Source: Alsobacter sp046349155 (lineage in GTDB: Bacteria > Pseudomonadota > Alphaproteobacteria > Rhizobiales > Beijerinckiaceae). From it: a DNA stretch of 64,000 nucleotides. The translations under genes and the position numbers were made by a program. The stretch covers positions 1,550,001-1,614,000 of the forward strand of contig JAXMCW010000001.1 in the NCBI GenBank assembly GCA_046349155.1. The letters are read 5' to 3'. This document shows, one piece after another, positions 53,099-62,587 of the stretch (positions are counted from its first letter, which is position 1; every line of letters starts with the position of its first letter). Below the pieces are notes generated by a model. The model was given only the letters and a program-made list of their open reading frames with translations. It made no database searches and was not told the origin of the DNA.

Positions 53099-54511
53099 AT
53101 GACGCCGGTCACGTCCTTCGCGGGTCGGTCGGTCGCCCTGTTCGGGCTCGGCGGCTCCGGTCTGGCGACCGCCCAGGCGCTGGCCGCGGGCGGTGCGCTG
53201 GTGGCCGCGTGGGACGACAAGGAAGCCTCGCGCGACAAGGCGGCCGCGGCCGGCATCCCCGTCGTGGACCTGGCAACGGCCGACTGGTCCGGCTTCTCGG
53301 CGCTCATCCTGTCGCCAGGCGTGCCGCTGACCCATCCGCAGCCGCACTGGACCGTCGAGAGGGCGAGGACGGCCGGCATTCCGGTGATCGGCGACATCGA
53401 GCTCTTCGCGCGGGAACGCGCGGTACGCGCGCCGGATTCGCCGCTGGTCGCGATCACCGGGACGAACGGGAAGTCCACCACGACGGCTCTCGTCTCGCAC
53501 CTGCTGCGCGAGGCCGGGCGCGACGTGCAGATGGGCGGCAATATCGGCACCGCCGTGCTGCTTCTGGAGCCCCCGTCACGCGATCGGGTCCACGTGATCG
53601 AGTGCTCCTCCTTCCAGATCGACCTCGCGCCGTCGCTGGCGCCGACCGTCGGCATTCTCCTGAACGTCACGCCGGACCATCTCGACCGCCACGGCACGAT
53701 GGAGAACTACGCCGCGATCAAGGAGCGGCTGGTCGCGGCGGCGGAGCTCGCCGTCATCGGCCTCGACGACGAGAGGTGCCGCGCCATTGCCGGCCGGCGA
53801 GAGCAGGCCGGGCGGGCGATGCGGGGGGTGTCGGTCGAGCGCAGGCTGGAGAACGGCCTTTTCGCCGGCGAGGGTGGTGTCGTCGAGCTGCGCGACGGCG
53901 TGAGCACCATCTATTCGCTGGCCGGCATCGGCTCGCTGCGCGGCCTGCACAACGCCCAGAACGCGGCCTGCGCCATCGCCGCGGCCCGTGCGCTCGATGT
54001 CCCGGCGGACCGGATCCGGGCGGGCCTGCGCAACTTCCCGGGCCTCGCCCATCGCATGGAGCAAGTTGGGCGTCTTGGCCGCGTTCTCTTCGTGAACGAC
54101 AGCAAGGCGACCAACGCGGACGCCGCCGAGAAGGCGCTCGCGGCCTTTCCCCGCGGCATTCACTGGATCATCGGTGGCAAGGCCAAGGAGGGCGGCATCG
54201 AACCGCTGGCTCCCTGGTTCGACCGTGTGAGCCGCGCCTATTGCATCGGCGAGGCCAGCGAGAGCTTCGCCCGCACGCTGGCCGGGACCGTGCCCGTGGA
54301 GCTCTGCGGCACGCTCGAGGAGGCGGTGCCGCGCGCGGCGCGCCTCGCCGCCGCCGACGGCGCGGACGAGCCCGTGGTGCTGCTCTCGCCGGCCTGCGCC
54401 TCCTACGACCAGTTCGCCAATTTCGAGGTTCGCGGCGCACGGTTCCGCGATCTCGTCCGCGCCCTTCCGGGCCTCGCGCCCGTTGGGGCCCCGTCCACCC
54501 AGGAGGCTTGA
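53099..54511 (+). CDS. murD: UDP-MurNAc-L-alanine:D-glutamate ligase
   Basis: A Mur ligase of 470 residues that adds D-glutamate. The N-terminal Rossmann part has FGLGGSGLATAQAL, the ATP loop is TGTNGKSTT (about 120-128), and NVTPDHLDRHGTMENYAAIK and LSPACASYDQFANFEVRG are the characteristic blocks. ATG 53099 lies six bases after mraY. It is in the cytosol. Confidence 0.96.
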   Translation: MTPVTSFAGRSVALFGLGGSGLATAQALAAGGALVAAWDDKEASRDKAAAAGIPVVDLATADWSGFSALILSPGVPLTHPQPHWTVERARTAGIPVIGDIELFARERAVRAPDSPLVAITGTNGKSTTTALVSHLLREAGRDVQMGGNIGTAVLLLEPPSRDRVHVIECSSFQIDLAPSLAPTVGILLNVTPDHLDRHGTMENYAAIKERLVAAAELAVIGLDDERCRAIAGRREQAGRAMRGVSVERRLENGLFAGEGGVVELRDGVSTIYSLAGIGSLRGLHNAQNAACAIAAARALDVPADRIRAGLRNFPGLAHRMEQVGRLGRVLFVNDSKATNADAAEKALAAFPRGIHWIIGGKAKEGGIEPLAPWFDRVSRAYCIGEASESFARTLAGTVPVELCGTLEEAVPRAARLAAADGADEPVVLLSPACASYDQFANFEVRGARFRDLVRALPGLAPVGAPSTQEA

Positions 54512-54514
54512 GCC

Positions 54515-55672
54515 ATGGTCTCGCGCGTCGAACGCAGCCCCTTCGCCGACTGGTGGTGGACGGTCGACCGCCTGCTGCTCGCGGCTCTCATGGTCCTGAT
54601 GGTTGCCGGCATCGTGCTCGGCATGGCCGGCAGCCCGCCCGTGGCCGAGCGGCTGGGCCTGCCCACCTTCCACTTCGTCAACCGCCAGGTGATGTACCTC
54701 GCCCCTGCCTTCGTCGTGATGATGGTGGTGAGCTTCTTCTCGCCCCGCCATGTGCGGCGCGCCGCCCTCATCTGCTACGCGCTCGGGATGGCGCTCGTCA
54801 TCGCCGCGCTGCTGTTCGGGGCCGAGGTGAAGGGCGCCCGTCGCTGGATCTCGCTGGCCGGCATCGCCATCCAGCCGTCCGAGTTCGTGAAGCCGGCCTT
54901 CGTGATCCTGGCCGCCTGGGCCTTCGCGGAGGGCGGCCGGCGGAAGGACGTGCCGGGCAATCTCGTCGGCCTCCTGCTGCTGGTCGTCACCATCGTGCCC
55001 CTGGTGCTGCAGCCCGATATCGGCCAGACGATGCTGATCACCATCGTGTGGTGCGGCCTGGTCTTCCTCTCCGGCCTGCACCTCTTCTGGGTGCTCGGCC
55101 TCGGCGGCCTCGGCGCGCTCGGCCTCTTCGCAGCCTACACGCTGCTGCCGCACGTGGCCGCGCGCATCAACCGCTTCCTCGACCCCCAGTCGGGCGACAC
55201 GTTCCAGGTCGACAACGCCATCGAGTCCTTCGTGCAGGGCGGCTGGCTCGGCAAGGGCCCCGGCGAGGGCACGGTGAAGCGGATCCTGCCCGACAGCCAT
55301 ACGGACTTCATCTTCGCCGTCACGGCGGAAGAGTTCGGCATCGTCGTCTGCCTGGCGCTGCTGTTCATCTTCATGCTCGTGGTGCTGAGGGGAATGGTGC
55401 TGTCGCGCCGCAACGAGGAGCCCTTCTGCCGCCTCGCGGCCGCGGGCCTCGTCATGCTTTTCGGGCTGCAGAGCGTCATCAACATGGCTGTGAACGTGCA
55501 CCTCATGCCGGCGAAGGGCATGACGCTGCCCTTCATCTCCTATGGCGGCTCGTCGCTCATCTCGCTGGCGCTCGCCATGGGTTTCCTGCTCGCCGTGACG
55601 CGCCGCCGCCCGCGCTCGGAATATTTCGACCGCATCGTCACCCGCGAGCGCGGAGCGGGCGCTTCGGCATGA
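54515..55672 (+). CDS. ftsW: Septal peptidoglycan glycosyltransferase FtsW
   Basis: A SEDS-family membrane protein of 385 residues with about ten helices; it polymerises septal glycan with FtsI. Conserved elements: GAEVKGARRWISLAGIAIQPSEFVKPA, LQPDIGQTMLI, and the C-terminal NMAVNVHLMPAKGMTLPFISYGGSS. ATG 54515 stands three bases after murD. The stop overlaps the murG start by four bases. Confidence 0.96.
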   Translation: MVSRVERSPFADWWWTVDRLLLAALMVLMVAGIVLGMAGSPPVAERLGLPTFHFVNRQVMYLAPAFVVMMVVSFFSPRHVRRAALICYALGMALVIAALLFGAEVKGARRWISLAGIAIQPSEFVKPAFVILAAWAFAEGGRRKDVPGNLVGLLLLVVTIVPLVLQPDIGQTMLITIVWCGLVFLSGLHLFWVLGLGGLGALGLFAAYTLLPHVAARINRFLDPQSGDTFQVDNAIESFVQGGWLGKGPGEGTVKRILPDSHTDFIFAVTAEEFGIVVCLALLFIFMLVVLRGMVLSRRNEEPFCRLAAAGLVMLFGLQSVINMAVNVHLMPAKGMTLPFISYGGSSLISLALAMGFLLAVTRRRPRSEYFDRIVTRERGAGASA

Positions 55673-56778
55673 CCGATCCACGGCCCATCCTGCTCGCGGC
55701 GGGCGGCACCGGCGGGCATCTCTTCCCGGCGGAGGCCCTCGCCAATGCGCTGATCGCGCGCGGGCGGACCGTGCATCTCGCCACGGACGAGCGGGCCACC
55801 CGCTACGGGAAGGCCTTTCCCGCCGAAGCCATCCACGAGATCCCCTCGGCGACGCCGAGCGGGCGTTCGCCGGCCGCGCTCCTCGGCGTCGGGGTGAAGC
55901 TCGCGCGCGGGGTGCTGGCCTCGTGGAGCCTGCTCGGGACGGTCCGCCCGGCGGCAGTGGTCGGATTCGGCGGCTATCCCACGGTGCCGCCGGTCCTGGC
56001 GGCCGCCCTGCGGGGCATACCGACCGTCATCCACGAGCAGAACGGCGTGATCGGGCGGGCCAACCGGATGCTCGCTCCGCGGGTGCGCATCATCGCCACC
56101 GGCTTTCCGGACGTGCGCGGCGTCGCGCCGGCCTGGAAGGCGAAGCTGCGGCTCACCGGCAATCCCGTGCGGCCCGCGGTGCTGGAGGCGGCGTCGCGGC
56201 CGTTCGAGCCGCTGTCCGAGGGCGGGGCCCTGCGTGTCGTGGTATTCGGCGGCAGCCAGGGCGCGCGCGTGATGAGCGACGTCGTGCCGCCCGCCGTCGA
56301 GCGACTGCCGGCAGCGCTGCGCGTCCGCCTGTCCATCGTTCAGCAGGCCCGCGAGGAGGACCTCGCGCGCGTCCGCGACACCTATGCCCGGCTCGGCGTG
56401 CCTGCGGAGGTGTCGCCCTTCTTCGGAGACATGCCCGCGCGCATCGCCGCCGGCCATCTCGTCGTCGCCCGCTCCGGCGCGTCCACCGTGGCGGAACTCG
56501 GCGTGATCGGGCGGCCGGCGATCCTCGTCCCCCTGCCGGGCTCGCTCGACGGCGACCAGGCGGCGAACGCCGTGACGCTCGAATCGATCGGCGCGGCCAC
56601 CGTGATCCCCCAGTCCGCCTTCTCCCCCGAGCGGCTCGCCGATGAACTCGCGCGCCGCTTGAACGATCCCCCGGGTTTGACCCGGGCGGCCGAAGCGGCC
56701 AAAAGCGCCGGCGTGGCCGACGCGGCCGATCGCCTCGCCGCCCTGGTGCTGGACATCGCGGGTCCGGCGCGCGCCTGA
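55669..56778 (+). CDS. murG: UDP-GlcNAc:lipid I transferase MurG
   Basis: A peripheral membrane glycosyltransferase of 369 residues on the cytosolic side. It makes lipid II from lipid I. The N-terminal GGTGGHLFPA (about 12-21) and FGGYPTVPPVLAA mark the acceptor half; GGSQGARVMSDVV and ARSGASTVAELGVIGRPAILVPLP mark the donor half. ATG 55669 overlaps the ftsW stop. The frame is open far upstream, but the family start is here. Confidence 0.96.
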   Translation: MTDPRPILLAAGGTGGHLFPAEALANALIARGRTVHLATDERATRYGKAFPAEAIHEIPSATPSGRSPAALLGVGVKLARGVLASWSLLGTVRPAAVVGFGGYPTVPPVLAAALRGIPTVIHEQNGVIGRANRMLAPRVRIIATGFPDVRGVAPAWKAKLRLTGNPVRPAVLEAASRPFEPLSEGGALRVVVFGGSQGARVMSDVVPPAVERLPAALRVRLSIVQQAREEDLARVRDTYARLGVPAEVSPFFGDMPARIAAGHLVVARSGASTVAELGVIGRPAILVPLPGSLDGDQAANAVTLESIGAATVIPQSAFSPERLADELARRLNDPPGLTRAAEAAKSAGVADAADRLAALVLDIAGPARA

Positions 56779-56831
56779 GGAGCACGACGCTCCCGCCGCC
56801 GCGCCGCCCCGCCCATCGTGGAGACGACCCC

Positions 56832-58246
<1,415 letters not shown>

Positions 58247-58247
<1 letters not shown>

Positions 58248-58366
58248 TGTGGTCCGGGGCTCTTCGTCGTCCTCGCGCGCGCCGCGACGCCATCCAGGCG
58301 GGCTGGGGGCGTCGCCTGGCGCGCGTCGACGCCTGGCTCCTCGCCATGGCGAGGGGCGCGCCATGA
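58247..58366 (+). CDS. Small 39-residue frame coupled to murC and murB
   Basis: The murC stop (TGATG) shares a base with ATG 58247, and the frame ends in a TGA at 58364-58366 that overlaps the ATG of murB at 58363. The product is short and basic, with LRRPRARRDAIQAGW in the middle and VDAWLLAMARGAP at the end. It may be a real small gene, a remnant of a membrane-protein gene found here in some relatives, or just a coupling ORF. The family is unknown. Confidence 0.45.
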
Positions 58367-59301
58367 CCACGGAGCCTCTCGCGGACAAGCTCCGCTCCGC
58401 CTGCCCGGGCCTGCGCGGAACCCTGACGGCCGCCGCGTCGATGGCGCCGCTCTCGTGGTTTCGCACCGGCGGGCCGGCCGAGGTGCTGTTCGAGCCGGCC
58501 GACGAGGAGGATCTCGCGACCTTCCTCGCGGCCTGCCCCGGCGGCGTTCCGGTGCTGGTCGTGGGGCTTGGCTCCAACCTCCTGGTGCGCGACGGCGGCG
58601 TGCGGGGCGTGGTCATCCGCCTGGGAAAGGGCTTTCAGGGCATTGCGGTCGAGGACGGCCAGCGCGTGAGGGCCGGCGCCGGCGCGGCCGACGTCAAGGT
58701 GGCCCGCGTGGCCGCCGAGGCGGGCATCGCGGGGCTCAGCTTCCTGCGCGGCATTCCCGGCACGATCGGCGGCGCGCTACGCATGAACGGCGGGGCCTAT
58801 GGCGGAGAAACCCGGGACGTGCTGGTCTCGTGCCGCGGCGTCGACCGGCGCGGGACCCTTCGGCTTTTCGACCTCGCCGCCATGGGCTTCACCTATCGGC
58901 ACAGCGGGGCGCCGGAGGACGTGATCTTCACGGAGGCCCTCCTCCAGGGCCGCCCCGGCGAGCCTGCCGCCATCCTCGCCGAGATGAACGCGATCACCGA
59001 GGCGCGCCAGGCCAGCCAGCCGGTCAACACCCGCACGGGCGGGTCGACCTTCAAGAACCCGCCAGGGGCAAGGGCCTGGGAGCTCGTGGACAAGGCGGGC
59101 TGCCGCGGCCTGCGGGTCGGCGGCGCGCAGGTGTCGGAGCTGCACTGCAACTTCCTGATCGCCCATCCCGGCGCGACCGCCGCCGACGTCGAGACGCTCG
59201 GCGAGGAGGTCCGCCGGCGTGTGCGCGAGACCAGCGGGGTGATCCTCGAATGGGAAATCAAGCGGGTGGGCGAGCCCTCGGGCCAAGCTGCAAAGGGGTA
59301 G
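58363..59301 (+). CDS. murB: UDP-N-acetylenolpyruvoylglucosamine reductase
   Basis: An FAD enzyme of 312 residues that makes UDP-MurNAc by NADPH-dependent reduction. FAD-binding parts: SWFRTGGPAEVLFEP, GLGSNLLVRDGGVRGVVI and SFLRGIPGTIGGALRMNGGAYG. The substrate site NTRTGGSTFKNP contains the catalytic serine (about residue 228). ATG 58363 is linked by an overlap to the small ORF before it. GGCGCGCC is a weak ribosome-binding stretch, so translation probably depends on coupling. Confidence 0.95.
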   Translation: MTTEPLADKLRSACPGLRGTLTAAASMAPLSWFRTGGPAEVLFEPADEEDLATFLAACPGGVPVLVVGLGSNLLVRDGGVRGVVIRLGKGFQGIAVEDGQRVRAGAGAADVKVARVAAEAGIAGLSFLRGIPGTIGGALRMNGGAYGGETRDVLVSCRGVDRRGTLRLFDLAAMGFTYRHSGAPEDVIFTEALLQGRPGEPAAILAEMNAITEARQASQPVNTRTGGSTFKNPPGARAWELVDKAGCRGLRVGGAQVSELHCNFLIAHPGATAADVETLGEEVRRRVRETSGVILEWEIKRVGEPSGQAAKG

Positions 59302-59305
59302 GACG

Positions 59306-60229
59306 ATGACGAAGCACGTGGCGGTCCTGATGGGCGGCCTGTCGGCCGAGAGGGAGGTCTCGCTGAGTTCGGGCAAGGCCTGCGCTGCGGCGCTGGAAGG
59401 CGAGGGCTACCGGGTGACCCGGATCGACGCGGGCCGCGACCTGCCGATGCAGCTCGCCGAGGTCAGGCCCGACGTCGTGTTCAACGCCCTGCACGGGCGA
59501 TTCGGCGAGGATGGCATCGTCCAGGGTGTGCTCGAGCTGATGCGCATCCCCTACACGCATTCCGGCGTGCTCGCCTCCTCCCTCGCCATGCAGAAGGATC
59601 GCGCGAAGGCCGTGATGGCCGCAGCGGGCGTGCCGGTCCCCACCGGCGTGACGGTGCACCGTCTCGAAGCGGCACGCCGGCATGTGTTGCAGCCGCCCTA
59701 CGTCGTCAAGCCCGTTAACGAGGGATCGAGCGTCGGCGTCATCATCGTGCGGGAGGGCCGCAGCCATCCGCCGCAGGAACTCGGGCGCGAGGACTGGGCC
59801 TATGGCGAGATCATGTTGGTCGAAAATTTCGTTGCAGGACGGGAGCTTACTTGCGCCGTGATGGGCGACCGGCCGCTCGGCGTGATCGACATCCGCCCGG
59901 CCGTCGGGGAGTTCTACGACTATGACGCGAAGTATGCGAAAGGCGGATCGATCCACGTGCTCCCCGCAGAAATTAAACCGAATATTTACCATCAGGTTCA
60001 AGAGTTGGCGTTAACGGCCCATCAAGCTCTTGGATGCCGAGGCGTCAGCCGCGCAGACTTCAGGTACGACGACACGCCCGGGGGCACCGGGCAGCTCGTC
60101 TGCCTCGAGGTCAACACGCAGCCCGGAATGACCGAGACCTCGCTGGTGCCTGAATTGGCGGCCCATGACGGGCTAACGTTCGGTGAGCTGGTCAAATGGA
60201 TGGTGGAGGACGCATCGTTGGACAGGTGA
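59306..60229 (+). CDS. ddl: D-alanine:D-alanine ligase
   Basis: An ATP-grasp ligase of 307 residues that joins two D-Ala. Landmarks: VLMGGLSAEREVSLSSG, NALHGRFGEDG, YVVKPVNEGSSVGVIIV (ATP loop) and CLEVNTQPGMTETSLVPELA. A segment at about 59967-60045 has codons very unlike its surroundings (ATT AAA, AAT ATT, GTT CAA, CTT and one TTA Leu), making an AT-rich island inside the gene. The ftsQ start lies inside its 3' end. ATG 59306 has GGTAGGACG before it. Confidence 0.95.
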   Translation: MTKHVAVLMGGLSAEREVSLSSGKACAAALEGEGYRVTRIDAGRDLPMQLAEVRPDVVFNALHGRFGEDGIVQGVLELMRIPYTHSGVLASSLAMQKDRAKAVMAAAGVPVPTGVTVHRLEAARRHVLQPPYVVKPVNEGSSVGVIIVREGRSHPPQELGREDWAYGEIMLVENFVAGRELTCAVMGDRPLGVIDIRPAVGEFYDYDAKYAKGGSIHVLPAEIKPNIYHQVQELALTAHQALGCRGVSRADFRYDDTPGGTGQLVCLEVNTQPGMTETSLVPELAAHDGLTFGELVKWMVEDASLDR

Positions 60230-61170
60230 CCGCGCCCGCGCGGTTTGCCCTTGCGCCTGCCTTTCTGGCCGGCGGCTCCAGCGTCTTCGCCCCCTCCCAC
60301 GCGTCCCTGCGGCTCTGGCGCGCCCCGGCCCGCCGCCGCGTCCTGCGCGCCGCCGAGCGGACCGTCGCGCGGCTCCCGCGCTTCACCGGGGCCCTGCTGT
60401 TCTTCGGCTTCATGGCCGCCGTCGGCGTCTATGGCGGCGTCAGGGGCGGCCAGTACGAGGATTTCGTCGCGCTCAACGGCGATCCGCGGGATCTCGTCGC
60501 CCGCATGCTGGGCTTCGGCATCCGCAAGGTGACCATCGCCGGCATCACGGAGCTCGACCAGACCGAGGTGCTCCAGGTCGCCGGCGTCGACAGCCGCGGC
60601 GCGCTGCCCTTCTTCGACGCGTCCGGCGCCCGCGACAGGCTTCTCGCGGTGCCGCTGGTCAAGACGGCGACGGTGCGCAAGCTCTATCCGGACGAACTCG
60701 AGATCTCGCTGACCGAGCGCGAGCCCTATGCGCTCTGGCAGAGCCATGGCGACGTCTTCGTGGTCTCGGCCGACGGCACGGTGATCGACCGCCTGTCGGA
60801 CGACCGCTTCGCCGGCCTGCCCCTGGTGGTGGGGGAGGGGGCGGCGCTCAAGGCAAAGGCCTTCGCCAAGCTGATGGACACGGTTCCCGAACTGAAGCCG
60901 CACGTGCGCGCCGGCATGCTGGTGGGCCAGCGGCGCTGGACGTTGAAGCTGATGAACGGCATGGAGGTGCGCTTGCCGGAGGAAGGGGCCGCCCAGGCGC
61001 TCTCCCGTTTCGCCGCGCTGGTGCGCGAGCAGAAGGTTCTCGAACGCGACATCCTGTCGGTCGACATGCGCTACCCCGACCGGGTTGTGCTGCGCCTGAC
61101 GCAGGAGGCCGCGGGCGCGAGGGCCGAGGCCAACAAGGCCAAGCCCAAGGGCAAGGGGAGCGCGATTTGA
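60196..61170 (+). CDS. ftsQ: Cell division protein FtsQ
   Basis: A bitopic division protein of 324 residues. The long cytosolic part (about 75 residues, rich in Arg/Ala) is followed by one membrane segment (FTGALLFFGFMAAVGVYGGV), then the POTRA domain (RKVTIAGITELDQTEVLQVAG) and the beta domain (VKTATVRKLYPDELEISLTEREPYALW). The C-terminal tail is Lys/Ala-rich. ATG 60196 overlaps ddl by 34 bases; GTG 60226, which overlaps the ddl stop by four, is an alternative start. Confidence 0.92.
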   Translation: MDGGGRIVGQVTAPARFALAPAFLAGGSSVFAPSHASLRLWRAPARRRVLRAAERTVARLPRFTGALLFFGFMAAVGVYGGVRGGQYEDFVALNGDPRDLVARMLGFGIRKVTIAGITELDQTEVLQVAGVDSRGALPFFDASGARDRLLAVPLVKTATVRKLYPDELEISLTEREPYALWQSHGDVFVVSADGTVIDRLSDDRFAGLPLVVGEGAALKAKAFAKLMDTVPELKPHVRAGMLVGQRRWTLKLMNGMEVRLPEEGAAQALSRFAALVREQKVLERDILSVDMRYPDRVVLRLTQEAAGARAEANKAKPKGKGSAI

Positions 61171-62492
61171 GCTCCCGTCATCCCAGCCTCACACCGCGCC
61201 TGAAGCCCATCTCTCCCCGGCGCAGCACCGTGCTCTCGGTGCTCGACGTCGGCACGTCGAAGGTCGTCTGCCTGATCGCGCGGCTCGACCCCGTGGTGGA
61301 AAGCGACCTGCTTCGCGGCCGCACCCACCGCGCCCGCATCGTGGGCATCGGACACCAGCGCTCGCGGGGCCTCAAGGGCGGGGCCATCGTCGACCTGGAG
61401 GGCGCAGAGCAGGCGATCCGCCTCGCCGTCGACGCGGCCGAACGCATGGCGAAGGTGGAGGTGCACGCCGCTATCCTCAACATGACCGGCGGGCGGCTCG
61501 GGTCGCAGTCCTACCACGCACAGGTGGGCCTGCGCGGGAACACCGTGTCCGACAACGACATCCATCGCGTGCTGGAGGCCGCCAGCATGACCGGCGCGCG
61601 CCCCGGCCGCACCGTGCTTCACTCGCTGCCGACGGGTTTCGAGCTCGACGGCACGCGCGGCATCAATGACCCCCACGCCATGGTGGGCGAGACGCTCGGC
61701 GTGAACATGCACGTCGTCTCCAGCGACCAGAACGCCGTGCGCAACCTCATGCTGGCCGTCGAGCGCTGCCATCTCGAGGTCGAGGCCGTGGTCGCGACGC
61801 CCTACGCGGCCGGCCTGGCCGCCCTCGTCGACGACGAGGCGGAGATGGGCGTCGCGGTGGTCGATCTCGGCGGCGGCACGACGAGCGTCGGCGTCTTCGC
61901 CGGCGGCCACGTCGTCCACACCGACAGCTTCGCCGTGGGCGGCAACCACGTCACCATGGACATTGCGCGCGGCCTGTCGACCAGCGTCGCGCATGCCGAA
62001 CGGCTCAAGACGCTCTACGGCTCGACCATCGCCACGGCCTCGGACGACCGCGAGACGATCGCCGTCGCCTCGGTCGACGAGGACGAGCGCGACCACGTCA
62101 ACCACGTGCCCAAGTCCCACCTCGTGCGGATCATCCGTCCGCGCGTGGAGGAAACCCTTGAGCTCGTGCGCGACCGCCTGAAGGCGGCAGGATTCTCGGC
62201 CGAGAGCGGCCGCAGGGTCGTGCTGACCGGTGGCGCCGCCCAGCTGACGGGCTTGCCCGAGCTGGCGCGCAACCTGCTCTCAAAGCAGGTCAGGATCGGA
62301 CGTCCCCTCGGCGTCCAGGGGCTGCCGGAGGCGGCGAAGGGACCTTCCTTCGCGGCGCCCGTCGGCCTGCTCGTCTACCCCCAGGTAGCCGGGCTGGAGC
62401 ACTTTGTGCCGCGCCAGAGCGGTCTCTCCCTGGGAACGGGGACGGACGGCTACCTGTCGCGGATGGGGCGTTGGATCAAGGACAGTTTCTGA
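61167..62492 (+). CDS. ftsA: Cell division protein FtsA
   Basis: An actin-like protein of 441 residues that tethers FtsZ to the membrane. TTG 61167, overlapping the ftsQ stop (TTGA) and preceded by AGGGGAGCGAT, is taken as the start. Conserved parts: LSVLDVGTSKVVCLIARL (phosphate 1), the SHS2 1C region (AAILNMTGGRLGSQSY), VVDLGGGTTSVGVFAGG (phosphate 2) and VVLTGGAAQLTGLPELA. The C-terminus ends in GRWIKDSF, a short amphipathic membrane helix. ftsZ follows after 95 bases. Confidence 0.93.
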   Translation: MSSRHPSLTPRLKPISPRRSTVLSVLDVGTSKVVCLIARLDPVVESDLLRGRTHRARIVGIGHQRSRGLKGGAIVDLEGAEQAIRLAVDAAERMAKVEVHAAILNMTGGRLGSQSYHAQVGLRGNTVSDNDIHRVLEAASMTGARPGRTVLHSLPTGFELDGTRGINDPHAMVGETLGVNMHVVSSDQNAVRNLMLAVERCHLEVEAVVATPYAAGLAALVDDEAEMGVAVVDLGGGTTSVGVFAGGHVVHTDSFAVGGNHVTMDIARGLSTSVAHAERLKTLYGSTIATASDDRETIAVASVDEDERDHVNHVPKSHLVRIIRPRVEETLELVRDRLKAAGFSAESGRRVVLTGGAAQLTGLPELARNLLSKQVRIGRPLGVQGLPEAAKGPSFAAPVGLLVYPQVAGLEHFVPRQSGLSLGTGTDGYLSRMGRWIKDSF

Positions 62493-62587
62493 ACTCGAGT
62501 CCGGGGCGGCGGCGCGGCGGCCGTCACCCGGGGTCACGTCAACGACATCGCGGCGCTGCGGGGCGCCCATAACGAGAGGCCAAGACC

